Below are positions 24,701-36,600 of a stretch of DNA of 64,000 nucleotides, piece by piece; the stretch's first letter is position 1, and the number at the start of each line of letters is the position of its first letter. The position numbers and the translations under genes were made by a program. The notes under the pieces were generated by a model. The model was not told the origin of the DNA. It made no database searches and saw only the letters and a program-made list of their open reading frames with translations. The stretch lies in contig NC_088303.1 in assembly GCF_032854445.1 (NCBI RefSeq), forward strand, positions 22,389,501 to 22,453,500. Direction: 5' to 3'. The DNA is from Liolophura sinensis (taxonomy: Eukaryota > Mollusca > Polyplacophora > Chitonida > Chitonidae).

Positions 24701-27700
24701 AGCATTATGGTGAGTAGAAACCGGTCACAGCCCGGGGGACACCCACGACCATCCGCAGGTTGCTGGCAGACCTTCCCACGTACGGTAAAAGAGGAAGCCA
24801 GCATGAGCTGGACTTGAACTCACAGCGACCGCATTGGTGAGAGGCTCCTGGGTCATTACGCTGCGCAAGCGCGCTAACCAACTGAGCCACCAAGACAACG
24901 AAGAAGTAACGGGAACTTCATTTCCTATTGTTCTACATGTTGAGTGTACCATACGTTTATTTATTTATTTTATTGGAGTTGCACGCAGTATACTCAAGAA
25001 TATTTCACTTATATGATGGTGGCCAGCACTATATGGAAAGAAGAAACCGAACAGAGCCTTGGGGACACCCACGACCATCCGCAGGTTGCTGGAAGACCCT
25101 CGTAACCCAGCTGTACTCGAAACAGGCATCAGCTTTAATTTTCATGATATACTGTGATACAACACACGTGCCGTGAATTTGTACAAGTTACTGGTCACTT
25201 TTGACTTGTTACAATTAGGTCTACCAGATACGAGCAAGGTATTTCTTCACAAGCATCCATGTGACGTTTACTTCTACAGTAAATTAATTAGGCCTAATCA
25301 CACTTTGTCTCCCACAGTTGTCAGCTAAAAAACATGTGAGTGGCACATGAATGTTTATTTATCTTTTATTTATTTGATTGGTGTTTTACGCCGTACTCAA
25401 GAATATTTCAGCTATACGACGGCGGCAAGCATTATGGTGGGAGGTAACCTGGCGGAGCCCAGAGAAAACCACGACCATCCGCAGGTTGCCGACAGACCTT
25501 CCCACTTACGGCCGGAGAGGTAGCCAGCATGAGGTGGACTTGAACTCACAGCGACCGCATTGGTGAGGTTCCTGGGCCATTACGCTGCGTTAGCGCGCTA
25601 ACCGAGCCAAGTACACATGAATGTTAAATATTGCCAGAACAAGAACTGAGAATTTGTATTCTGTCACATTCACCTATAATTGACCAGCATAAAGGACAAT
25701 AAGCATAATTTGAGGTTTGTCTTATGACCTGTTGACCAACTTAAACTTTTGGAAGTTCTTGTTATACATTACTTCAGCACTGGGAAAATGAATCACACTC
25801 TTTTTTTTATTTTGTTGGCTCAGGCAGTTTCTCTCTGTTATCTGCAGATAAAAAGAACTTGGTGGAGCAGACGACGAAAGTCCCTGTTCTGACGTCGTGT
25901 CGCCTCGTGACGTCATACATGTGTTTTGGTGGCATGGTGCTGGTGTTTGCAGCGCGTGCAAACATCGTCATGGCTCTCGTCTGTATGTTCCCGAAAGAAC
26001 CTGATGTCGAAATTGATGATATTCTGACCAAGCACTACAATCTGAGCAAACACATCCACGAGAATGAAACGTATGAGGAGGACACCTTTAACGAAACATT
26101 GGTTGGTTTTGGTTTTATTTGTTGTGCGCGACTCTTGCTTAAGATCGCTCGATCAGTGAGATCGAGAGTTAAGACTAATCCCTCGGTCGACCATGGGGCG
26201 ACGGGTTTTTCTCTAACATTGGGTTTGTAAAAATTCATAATTAAAAGCTGATGTAGAGAGTGACAAAAAAACGCGTTAGAAAAAGGTCGTTTAGGTCAGT
26301 TTCCACCTTCTTCCTAAATAACTCAGGTCGTATTATTTGTTGTCTTTTCCTTTAAAATAACATCACAAATACAACGCTGGCCTCCCTGTTTCTAGTTGGC
26401 TCACTGGAATGACAAGACTCAGGGCCTGGCTTTGGCCGCGTACAACTACGGCTACCTGATTTCCCCCATCCTGGGAGGTTATATCGCCACGAAGAGTGCC
26501 AAGTACGTGCTGTTCCTCAGCATGCTGGTGTCGGCTGCAGCTACCGTGGTCACCCCATGGGCTATGACCACTCACGCCTACATCACCATAGCCCTGAGGG
26601 TCGTCATCGGTATATGTGGGGTGAGTACCTGAGTACTGTCTTTGTCATTTGTGGTCATCTCGTTGAATTGGCCTTCTTAGAAGATACTGTTGAGTAAAGC
26701 GGTTGCAATAATGCAGTTATATATTGTGAGTAAGAAATTTGAAAATGCTTCTATTATATAGCATTACTTTTTTGAACCAATAAAACAGGGCACATTAATC
26801 AGAGTAAGATGCCACTTAAAATCACAAGATAATGAGGCTGGTTTTATGCATTTTTTCCCGCCAATACTGGGTAGTTTCCACCGAATTACGTCATACAAGT
26901 CCAACCTCAAATTCAGTTATTGAAAACAATGCAGTCTATTCGCTTAGACAGTTAGGGTAGGCTGTGTTACTGCGTGGAATTTGTTCTAACCACATGTCGG
27001 TACACCTATTGTGAAACAAATTACTCGCCACGCCAACTGGCGACCATGCCACTTCTTTTTTAAATAATTATGACGTCAACCAAGGTAATGACTTATTGCC
27101 GTCGAAACCAGGCTGATGGAGTTTAATATTATGAATGTCGTGCTTAACAATTTTTCAATCACATGACGGCGAAAACCGTTACTGTTTTGGCAGGGAGTGT
27201 ATGAGCCTTCCATGCAACACTTGGTATCTCGCTGGGCCCCGAAACAAGAAAGGGGGAAGCTAACTGCCTTAACTCAGTCGGGTAAGATGACTGCATTGAA
27301 GTTAAGGAATCAAATTTTCCACAAATTCCATGATACTGATCATTCGTATGTATTTAGTTGGGCTTCAGCTCTTCACGTAAGGCACATACACTCTTCAAAA
27401 AAAAGAAAAGCAAAATGAAATTCAAAAATGATACTTACAATTTTGTACACATATGTTAACTCAAACAGTTTTGTAGGGTTGCACATTGTTACTGGAATGT
27501 TTCAGAAGATCATCCTTGACCAAACGCAACCAAAAATGATTTTGAACGGTTTTATCAATTAGGATTGTTATGATGTGCGTTGATGTCGTGCAGGACGAAG
27601 TTCAGGCACAATGATTGTTTGTCATGTGCAAAACATGAGTACAGCATGTGACTATAAAAGACCCAAACGAATCTCACAATTTTATCCAATATCTTTGCAA

Positions 27701-30700
27701 GAGTGAGGTGGCAAGGATCTTCAACGTTCATCCCAGCACAATAACTCGGTTGTGGCACCGATTTCGTCAAACAAATTTGACAAATGACCGTCCAAGATCA
27801 GGAAGACCTAGAGTCACCACACCTGCCCAAGATCGGTACATCCGGGTAACCCACCTACGTGACCGCCATCGTACCGCCCGGGACACAGCACAAGAACAGT
27901 TTGGAGCCCAATCAGACAATCAGGAACCGTCTCCGAGAAGTAGGAATACGTGCCAAACGTCCAACAGTTGCCCCCTCCTTGACACGACTACATCGACGTT
28001 GACGAGTGAGATGGTGTACCACGGTGCTGCCATGGAACCTAGCAAACTGGAGGCGCATATGGTTTAGCGATGAATCCCGTTATCTCCTCGGGCGACGTGA
28101 TGGTAGAGACCGTGTCTACAGACGACGTCATGAACGTTTTGCTCCTCACTGCATCAGACAGGTGGACAGATTCGGTGGAGGGAGTGTTATGGTGTGGGGA
28201 GCGATCTCATACTCCCTCAGATCGGAGCTTGTGCTTGTCCAAGGCAATCTGACGGCCAATCGATACATCGACTAGATTCTCCGCCCACACGTCCTTCGCC
28301 TTGTTGACCTTCAAGGGCAGCTCTTCCAACAGGACAACGCCAGGCCCCACACAGCACGTGCCACCGTGGACTACCTGGCCAATAACAACATCAGTACCCT
28401 TCCCTGGACCTCCAAATCCCCGGATCTAAACCCAATCGAACACCTTTGGGATCAGATCGATAGACTGGTGCGTCGACGTCGTATTCCACCATAGAATCTT
28501 CAACAGTTGTTCCACATGCTGCAGGAGGAATGGAGAAGGATTCCACAACAAAACAATCCAACGACTGATTCGATCTGTACCCAGGAGGTGTCGGGCGGTG
28601 GTACCAGCTGGAGGTGGTCACACGAGGTACTGACTTCAACACCACCTGGTGGACAGCAGTAATGACAGTGATGACTGTTATTCTCATGAAATATGGACAA
28701 CATAGCAATGCATTGCTCCACAAAATTTCATTCTTTGTATCTTGTATCTTTGTTTTCCGCTGATCTACACGTCCTTGGATAACATCAAATTTACATTGGT
28801 ATTTGGGTTTTGCGTTGGTTTTTTTGAAGAGTGTATGTTATGGATGGGCGGCCTTGTGGCTGGCTGATACAACTGCTGCATTTGTGGATTAGTGATTGCC
28901 AGCTGAGTCAAAAATAAGCACTAAGTGAAATAACCTAATATGATATTTTTAGACGAAGATTAAAAATCGTTATAATACCTTGTACTAACCTAAACGATGT
29001 ACTATAGAGGTGTTCTGCGACTAATCAGCCAACGTCCTTTTTCGTCAGGTAAAGTTGTTGGCAACGTAATCTCATTCGCCTTGTCTGGTGTTCTCTGCAC
29101 TATCACATTCCTTGGGGGGTGGCCGTTACCCTTCTACGGGACAGGTGAGATAGTCTTGGTCATTGGCATCATCGTCATCATCACCGTTGTCGGTATCTCT
29201 ATCACCATCATAACAGTCGTAGTCATTACCATCACTACCGTCGTCATCATCGTCATCATCAATGTCATGGCCATTGTCGTCATCACCATCATCATAGTCA
29301 TCATTATCATTGCAATTATCATTGTCATTGTTCGCCATGATCATCTTTAAACTCTGATTAAACACTAATGTCGATTCGTTGACGATGTTGCTGTAAAATC
29401 ACTTTTAACATCTTCACTAAGAGATGGCTTAGCTCATACTTTATAGTCTCAAATCAAAGACGGTTACCTGTTTTTCGTTCATGAGGTGTGGGAGTCTCAA
29501 GGCGGTACAACTTTAACTCGGCCAAATTGTTATGCATATCGATGTATATTTCTTCGCTGTCAGACAAGAGTTCAGGGTACCTCTGGTAAGCGTAATTTTA
29601 TATTTGCAGGGGTTCTGTGTGTCCTTTGGTCCGTTCTTGTGTTGTTTCTCATATACGATTCTCCGGAAAAGCATCCAAGAATTTCAGAAGTTGAGAGAAA
29701 GTACGTCATCGATGGTTTGCCCAGCCTAAAAATTCCATCTGGTGAAAAGGTGAATACAAGAGCACGAGTTTCACGGAAGACAATATACAGCATTCCACAA
29801 ATGTAAACATCTGCTTATCAAGATGAGATTGTACAAAATGACATTGTTTCATGCAAGAAAAACTAGCCTAAACTTGAAAACCCACATTTATTTATTTCGC
29901 TTGATGATCTGCATTTTAGAACAAGAATCTGTGGGTAATGACTTAGGATTGTCTTCACCATTCAATACTGAACACGAAATACTGCATACACGTCCAAGCA
30001 TGTAAAACCTGTTCCCATGTAAATAGGAGAGCAAGGCAAAAAAAAAAAAAAGAAATCTGAGCTGGCAAGCCGGTAGTTTCCGAATAAGACATCTTTGAAT
30101 AAGTCAATCTTCAACGATCAAATATGACGTTAATTAATGCAATGAATCGCAGTGTCAACCATTAACAATACGCTGTTTGTTTTCTTTTCACAGACACCCA
30201 GGACACCATGGTTTCAGATCATGACGTCATTACCTTTCATTGCCTGCCTCGTGATTAAATTCGCAGGTGCATGGGTGTTCAATGTCCAGACACTTAACCA
30301 GCCGATGTGGTTACGAGATGTCCTTATGTTTGACGTCACAAATGTACGTGGTCTTAGCAGATAAGCAAAATACATAAAGTTGTTTTTATGTTTCCTTAAC
30401 AATTTAAGCACCGTAGTAAGCGACTTGCGTATTGTTGACGGTTTCACAGATTCAAATTATGACAGATTTAGGTCTAAATTTTATTATGAGTTTCCAGTTT
30501 TTAATCCAGGAATGAAAAGCGTACATGTTACCTTTCAAATTTTGACCAAAGTCAAAGTCTGGTTTTGTGGAATCGGGAGTGGTTTTGTACAGAAAGTTTC
30601 ACTCACATAAACTTCTAATATAAGCTACTATATTCCTACTGCTGATTTAAGTTTTCTGAAGGAAAAGTAAAATAAACACATGATAAATGCTTATGTTTTT

Positions 30701-33610
30701 TCGATGCAGAATGGCATTTTCTCCGCCTTGCCGTACATTGGCCAGTTTGTGGGATCTCTGTTGTCCGGCGTAATCCTGGACGCTGCCAGTAAAACAGTCT
30801 GCTCAGCTACAAGAGTCAGAAAAATCACCTTTTGTGTCTGTAAGTATAAACGCTACAGCCTGCGTCATTTAGGCTCCGTGGATCATAATAGCCACAGCAG
30901 GGAACGTATGGGCCACAGCAGGGATTACATATAAGCCACAGCCTGGATCATGTAGGTCAGAGCCTGGATCATAAAGGCCACAGCCTGGAGCATATGGGTC
31001 ACAGCCTGGATCATGTAGACCACAGCCTGGATCCTGTAGACCACAGCCTGGATCCTATAGTCCACAACCTAGATCATAAAGGCCACAACATGGATAAAGT
31101 AGGCCGTAAAATGCCTAAATGATAGTCATGATACAAGCAGCAAAACGTGTCAAAGAAATTAGAAAGGGAAGACGAGCACAGCTTTTTGTACATATTCGAA
31201 CATGTTGTAACCATTTGCCATTAGGCTAGACCAGGGGAGGGTGGAAGTGTGTTAAATCCCATCCTAAAACAATTTCCTTTGATTCAATAGATAGATTAAC
31301 GAAGACAATTTCATTTTCTCAGAAAAGTCACATTTCATGTATGGAACTGACATTCCTGTGTGGGATCTGTTGCAGGTTTGATCTTTCCCGGAGCCGCCAT
31401 TTTCTCTCTAGCATTTCTCACGCACGAAGAGCGGGTGTTGGCCATTTGTCTCACGATCTTCACCACGACCATCTACTCGGCAGTTCCTGTCTCTCTCCGG
31501 CTGGTTGTCATAGAGATAGCTCCAAGGTAGCGGAATATTAGCAAAGCAACTCAAGACGTTGTCTTCAGTTACCTTCTTTATATACATCTAGATTAAACAG
31601 GGTGTCACTATGTGGTCAGTTGAATCAGATGCTTTTGTCAAAGGTAAACTTTGTTGGTAAACTCCCTAGTTGATGGGCAGCATGTTGTGTACCTTTACAG
31701 GCACATGTGTTGTCCCTGTTTGGATGCATATTCCTTACTGCAAATGTGCCACTCTCGACGATCGCTAAACATCACTGCCACCACTACAAACTTGATCTTC
31801 AGAGCCACTGCGACCCACGTAGGTTTTTTAATCTTAGCCTAAATGTGGGTGCCCTTGGGCGGAACTATTTAATCAGTATTCATCAATAAAATTGGTTTAG
31901 GTGTTGGTTAGCGTCATGTTGCAAATATTTTAAATAAATAGAATCATGTGAGCAAACTACTATTAGAAACAGAGGTTGAGGAAGAGTTTTTGCGCTTTCT
32001 GACATCACCTCCTGTCTCATCACCGTGGTTCAATATTTCTGTACAAAATTTGCTAGTGATGGCAGTGATATAAACCGATCGTAGAGAGCGATCCAAGTAT
32101 CTTAAGGAGTATGGTTTGGATTAAGTGAATAAAATTCAATTCGGTTCGCAACCCCCCCCCCCCCCCCAGCGGTATTTATTTATTTATTTGATTGGTGTTT
32201 TACGGCGCACTCAAGAAGATTTCACAATATTTCAGACGTGCAGCTGAAATTCAACCGCTGGTGCACAAGGTACAGCATCAACTGCATTAAATACATAATT
32301 TCCATATTCCACTCTCTCTCATTGTTGTTGGTGCTTTGGTGGAAATAAGCTGTCAACGGAAATCGTAGGGTGGCTTGCGCAGGCTTACCAAATTTCTAAA
32401 TCACACGTGGGACAGTTTGTCAGTAATCTGCCAAAGGGTTCTGGTTGAATCCGGGACTCTGGCTTACTCTACCAATAAAACAGACCGCCATAGTATAAAT
32501 AAAAAAAACCCTGGTGCTAATCAACAATCAGATAAATAAATTACCAAATGAAGAATTAAAGCATCAATCGTAACTATTTGCTTTCTGGCTCAAAAGATGA
32601 AGTAAAAATCAAATCACTAAAATAAATAAATCAAACGGCAAGGTGACAGCATTTCAACTTCAGATGTTTTCATGCGTGCAACGACTAATACTTCAGGTAT
32701 ACGGGCATCTTGATGGGCATTGTAACCACACTGGGCAGTGTACCGGGCATGGTGGCTCCTTTGATTACATCTGTACTTACATACAAGGTAAGTCTTCCGT
32801 TCGTTGGGAAGTGAACTCGGCTCTAAATTTCACTTCATTTCAAACATTTGTGTTTTGTATATAAACGGCCATTTTATTGGTGCTTACGTTTGACCTTTCC
32901 ATTCAAAGCAGGGTTATATATTGTACGAGCTTGAAGCAAGAGTAACTTCGGATTTAGTTACCCACTTAAATCAGCCTAGAGTGAACTATATCTGTCCTCA
33001 GTGAGATTAGGTAGGCTACCTTAATGGTAAGGATTTGGCACTAAATAAGCTTCATCGGCTCCTTCGACATAGGGCCTGTCGATTATAGATTCATGTACAC
33101 GAACTTTTCAAATGCTTGATCAATTTGGATGGTTTTCAATCAATAAATCGGACACTGTTGAAATTGTTACAGGGGTCGGTTGATGAATGGGACGAGGTGT
33201 TCTTCATGTGTTCCGGGATGTACGTTGGGGCAGCACTCTTATTCTTGTTTTTGGGCAGTTCCAAAGAGCAGTCATGGGCCGGAAACTCTCAGAACACCAA
33301 GGTGACCACTGATGCTAAGAGTGACCTTAAAGAAGGCGAAGTCAAAAACTCGAAATCTGACAAATTCTGCACTGAAGATGAAGGCGGGAAAGGCGGTGTG
33401 AGAACAGAGAGTCTCAATTCTCAAAACAGTGACTTAACCTCGGATACCGAGTCCGCTCTAGCTTTGAAAGTAATAGACGATCCATGCTCTACAATCCACG
33501 GGCTTGAAAACCCGGGATTCACCAGCACGGAGGACGATGTGAGTTCTGCCAGTGAGCAGACGCCGAGAGACACTCTCTCTAACACAGCCGTAGCCACTAC
33601 AAATCTCTGA
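21782..33610 (+). CDS. SLC17-like: SLC17-family (sialin/vesicular anion) transporter, eleven exons
   Basis: Exons 21782-21833, 25848-26101, 26396-26620, 27194-27281, 29049-29144, 29610-29749, 30194-30343, 30710-30839, 31376-31526, 32697-32787 and 33173-33610 join in phase to 604 residues. The fold is a 12-helix major facilitator. Seen: CRLVTSYMCFGGMVLVFAAR with RANIVMALVCM (helix 1 and the SLC17 R-x-N motif), an extracellular loop with two N-x-T sites, WNDKTQGLALAAYNYGYLIS leading into PILGGYIA, LRVVIGICGGVYEPSMQHLV, RWAPKQERGKL (signature after helix 4), PYIGQFVGSLLSGVILD, SVPGMVAPLITSVLT and FLGSSKEQSW at the end of helix 12. The long acidic/serine-rich C-terminal tail (about 110 residues) is unusual for the family. 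Family members move sialate, glutamate, nucleotides, urate or phosphate; the substrate here is unassigned. Polyadenylation signals AATAAA at 33987 and 34043. Confidence 0.93.
23448..23582 (+). mobile_element. SINE family 1, head-less copy in SLC17 intron 1
   Basis: Begins CAACCTGCGGATGGTCGTGG, continues through TATAATGCTTACCTCCGTCG, AAGTGAAATACTCTTAAG and TACGGCGTAAAATACC to an AAATAAAT tail. Confidence 0.8.
24270..24375. repeat. 22-bp tandem repeat in SLC17 intron 1
   Basis: Unit GTGTGACATCATAACCAGA, about 20-22 bp, repeated roughly five times with small changes (GAGTATGACATCATAACC, GTGTTGCATCATAATC). Confidence 0.75.
24635..24891 (-). mobile_element. SINE family 1, full length, with target-site duplication
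   Basis: A 12-bp duplication AAGACAACGAAG flanks the copy at 24623-24634 and 24892-24903. On the minus strand it reads GTGGCTCAGTTGGTTAGCGC (box A-like), GCTGTGAGTTCAAGTCC (box B), core CCGGGCTGTGACCGGTTTC, and tail AATATTCTTGAGTACGGCG with AATCAAATAAAT. In intron 1 of the SLC17 gene, antisense to it. Confidence 0.93.
24957..25110 (-). mobile_element. SINE family 1, head-less partial copy
   Basis: Minus-oriented body with AGTATACTCAAGAATATTTC, GGTGGCCAGCACTATATGG and ACGACCATCCGCAGGTTGCT; similarity ends just beyond this point, so the tRNA-like head is missing. Confidence 0.85.
25356..25613 (-). mobile_element. SINE family 1, near full length, with target-site duplication
   Basis: The 12-bp duplication CACATGAATGTT is at 25344-25355 and 25614-25625. 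The body and head match the copy at 24635, with a small deletion next to box A (CTAACCGAGCC). It lies in intron 1 of the SLC17 gene, about 230 bp before exon 2. Confidence 0.93.
27389..28833 (+). mobile_element. Tc1-type DNA transposon with broken DD34E transposase, in SLC17 intron 4
   Basis: Ends are inverted CACTCTTCAAAAAAA / TTTTTTTGAAGAGTG, flanked by TA at 27387-27388 and 28834-28835, the target duplication of Tc1/mariner. The 1,445-bp interior encodes a recognisable transposase: helix-turn-helix ARIFNVHPSTITRLWHRF, GRPRVTTPAQDR, then WFSDESR, GGSVMVWGAIS, QQDNARPHTA and SPDLNPIEHLWD. From the Asp of QDN to the Glu of PIE there are 34 residues, the DD34E spacing of Tc1. The frame is broken by shifts near 27905 and 28552 and by stops near 27998, at 28273 and near 28492, so the copy is inactive. 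Confidence 0.93.
27648..28723 (+). pseudogene. Tc1 transposase, degraded
   Basis: Decayed open frame of the element above. The N-terminal DNA-binding part is read in one frame to about 27905, the middle and catalytic domain in another, with in-frame stops at 28273 and near 28492 and a further shift near 28552 before the C-terminal part. The catalytic triad residues themselves remain readable. Confidence 0.85.
29152..29345. repeat. trinucleotide (ATC/GTC)n low-complexity tract in SLC17 intron 5
   Basis: About 190 bp of interrupted ATC, GTC, ACC and GTT triplets starting 7 bp after the exon 5 donor. It produces long spurious open frames of I/V/T on the plus strand and D/N on the minus strand. 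Confidence 0.9.
30880..31105. repeat. 21-bp minisatellite in SLC17 intron 8
   Basis: Unit CCACAGCCTGGATCATGTAGG, about 21 bp, in roughly ten imperfect copies that alternate GGCCACAG, GACCACAG and GGTCAGAG starts. Confidence 0.85.
31750..32114 (+). mobile_element. MITE copy C in SLC17 intron 9
   Basis: Interior matches copies A and B: AACATCACTGCCACCACTAC, ATTTAATCAGTATTCATCAA, GTTGGTTAGCGTCATG, TGACATCACCTCCTG, CAATATTTCTGTACAAAATT. The right terminus TAAGGAGTATGG is kept; the left terminus is eroded. Same orientation as A and B. Confidence 0.8.
32153..32168. repeat. poly(C) run
   Basis: Sixteen or so consecutive C, immediately before a 60-bp SINE family 1 fragment (32172-32235) in SLC17 intron 9. 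Homopolymer length is likely uncertain in the assembly. Confidence 0.7.
32385..32545 (+). mobile_element. SINE family 2 3' fragment in SLC17 intron 9
   Basis: CAGTAATCTGCCAAAGGGTT, GGTTGAATCCGGGACTCTGG, CAGACCGCCATAGTATAAAT and AATCAACAATCAGATAAATA match the 3' half of family 2. Confidence 0.6.
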
Positions 33611-36600
33611 GATCATTCTCTACCATGTTACATCTGTACATACACCTATATTTGTATAGGCTCTAAGCCGTTGTACATAATTTGTGACATTATCAGAAGC
33701 TAAAATAAGAAGGCACTTTATAATTTCATCTTCATGTTCTTGGCCTATCAGCCCTGAAATAACCTTCAGCCACTATGATACATGGTATCTATATATTATT
33801 GTTACTGTGCCTATCGTTTGATCAGTGTTATAAAAGAGCTGTACGTGGCAGGCCATGCAAGGGATGTTCAAGGTGGAACCACCCAAAACGTACAGGGGCT
33901 GACCTGCCAGTCTGCCTCACTGGTTGTTGCCAGTGTAAAGAACCTAAGGTTTAAAAAAACAATTTAATATGCAAATTTAGCAGCTAAATAAATATATTTT
34001 CCAGTGGCTTTTTTTCCTTTTTATACAGCCTTTTATCTCAACAATAAATTCACTGGTTTGTGATTGCACAAAATGGCAGCTTTTACACGTGTACAATGTT
34101 TTTGTAGGACCCAGTCTACTTGCCAGGTCTGTTATAATTACATTCTCTGTATCATAAACATTCTTCCTTAGTTCGTTACGTCGATGTTAATTTGAAACAC
34201 GCCATGAACTTGTCAATGTGTTGCATTTTCGTACGCAATGGCGACTCGTGTCCATTTAATTTATTCATAAAATGTTATCGCTATGGCAGGAACTATGGAC
34301 AAACTACATAGCTTTGGTCAGAATGACTTTAGACGTGTAGGGTTTCTAACTGGTGCATGACCTGTGTTTTACTCTGATCACAGCATCAGTGTTTATTTGC
34401 ACACAATCAGTATTATTTCTGATTGTACTGAAACTGTTTGCTCGGAGTTTAACGTTTCCTTTCACATTATTTCGGTGATTTCAGACGAAGACATGAGACA
34501 AAAAGATTCTCTCAGTCACAGTACTCTTAACACCAAACACCAGACCAGTTACTGATCTATATCATTATATCCGTCAGTTAAAACGTCTTATATGGTCTAT
34601 CTTGGAGCTGTGTCCATCTTACGACGTTATATGACACCAAGTAGGCATCTGGGGTTTTATGGCCTCCAACTGTATTGAAAGTAACATCAATAAATAATAC
34701 CACCACAACCAGATTTAGAGGTCATGCTTTCTATATAATGCAAAACGCGTGTGGGACACCAAAAAGACTCCCCGATAAAAAAAATTACATGTCAAAGGCA
34801 AAAAACCGCTTCTGGAGTGGAACCTGAATATATTATCGTGACACGACAGCACACTTGGATACGTCACTGAGATATCGGTTACCCATATTTCGATCGTAAG
34901 CTGTGGATGGTCGTGGGCTTCTTCACACCATAATGCCGGCCGCCGTCGTAGATGTGAAATATTCCTGAGTACGGCGTGAAATACCAATCAAATAAATAAA
35001 TAAGTCATATTTCTATCGAGTTTCGCTTTCACGTCAACGTAACACTGTGTTCTCCAGCTTCGCTGTGAGGGATGAAACTGATCTCAGACCAAATCGCAGA
35101 ATACAGAAGGCATTTTTATGTAAGACAAGTCGTATAGGACTGGCATGCTTTGAAACAAACTGGACAGTATGCCATTACTTGCCTCCACCCAACATGTTAC
35201 TTTAAGTTCCAAATGAGCTATTACGAGGGAACTGGCCGACAGATAAATCACGAACAGATAAATCAGCCCTGTTAAACTTGTTTTCACTTTGAAGTCATTT
35301 TGGTGATTTCTCTGTAAACATGAATAACTACATCAATATTTGGCAGCTTTTGATCGGTCTTCACAGTGTCAATTTAAGTGATGTGATATATGAACTTTGT
35401 CTTGGGTTTCCAACCTATTTACCAATATTTTGTGCTGCGCTAATCGAGCACCTTCTTACTGAACTTTATCTTGATTCCTCAGTCAACACGACGCCATCAG
35501 CCTACATCATGAAGTGTGGTAATGGCGAGGACCCCTGTGCTAAGATCACAGGGTGAAATGTCTCACCCCTATCTGAACCTTATACAAGTACCAGGAGGGC
35601 TCCTGTATGCTTTGGTCTTTCACCATTGCCTACGTCATGTCATGATGAATACAGAGTTTCATTACAGCAAACAGTCCCAAAATGTCATATCTGCAGTGTT
35701 GCCTCAAAGAAAAATAGTACCAAAAACACCACACTTCCACACAGGCGTGCCGGTCACAGCATATATATGTAATAATGGACATAGAAACCTTGCTATTTAC
35801 AACAACAGCATGTTCCACTTTGAAAGCCTTGGCCGAATCAAAGTTTACTGGAGTATAAAAACAGACACTTTAACTCACTCTAAAGCAAAAGTCTACATTT
35901 TATCAACAATTCTGATTACACTCTGAAACATCCTGGATACATACTGATTATTTCCATGAAATAAGAAATCTCTGGGCAGTGTCACACAAAATTTTTACAT
36001 AAACCAGCACTACAGAAGATGCAGCCAGGAACCATCACACAAAGATCTACCACAGGCTAGTTTTACACTAGCACACACTTCAAAGTTCATCCAGGTCAAA
36101 AGCTAAAGGTGGAAGGCTTATGACCTTTGTGGAGTTAACCTCGAAATATCTCAATGCCTCGAATTAAAAAGATTACGCGCTTTGTGAAATAAATACTCTA
36201 GGTCTATTGTGGTGATTTTGATGATTCTGCTGTGTCTGTAACCTGCAAGACAAAGAAAACAATTTGTTTGAGAAACAGTAACTCATTCAAATGCAAGATT
36301 TAAATGTTTCACTTAAACAGTAGATCAGAGACTTCTATGCGGGAAACTTGACTGTCTCATTTGCTTCACAAACTGTCAGACATCTTTTCTGTATCAGAGG
36401 ACAGCTCATTCATTCCTATTAATTCCATCAATAGTAAGAACTTCAATTCACACCTCAAACATAATGACAGCTATCCTTGGAAAAGGTATGGATGTAACCA
36501 AGGCCGAGCTATTCAAGAGTGTATTAAAATTAATTTGAAACTAGCCTCAAACTTTCACAAACTTTTCCATGGTTATGGAAGTAATGGGGTGGTAACTGGA

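Noticed and set aside
24834..25016. Short open frames through SINE sequences
   Set aside because: Encoded entirely by SINE bodies repeated elsewhere in the window.
28391..28723. Minus-strand open frame of 110 codons
   Set aside because: Antisense shadow of the decayed Tc1 transposase.
29126..29365. Asp/Asn-rich minus-strand frame
   Set aside because: Translation of a trinucleotide repeat inside SLC17 intron 5.
35320..35926. Two overlapping plus-strand frames downstream of the SLC17 gene
   Set aside because: Overlap in different frames, no domain, no splice support; likely chance.
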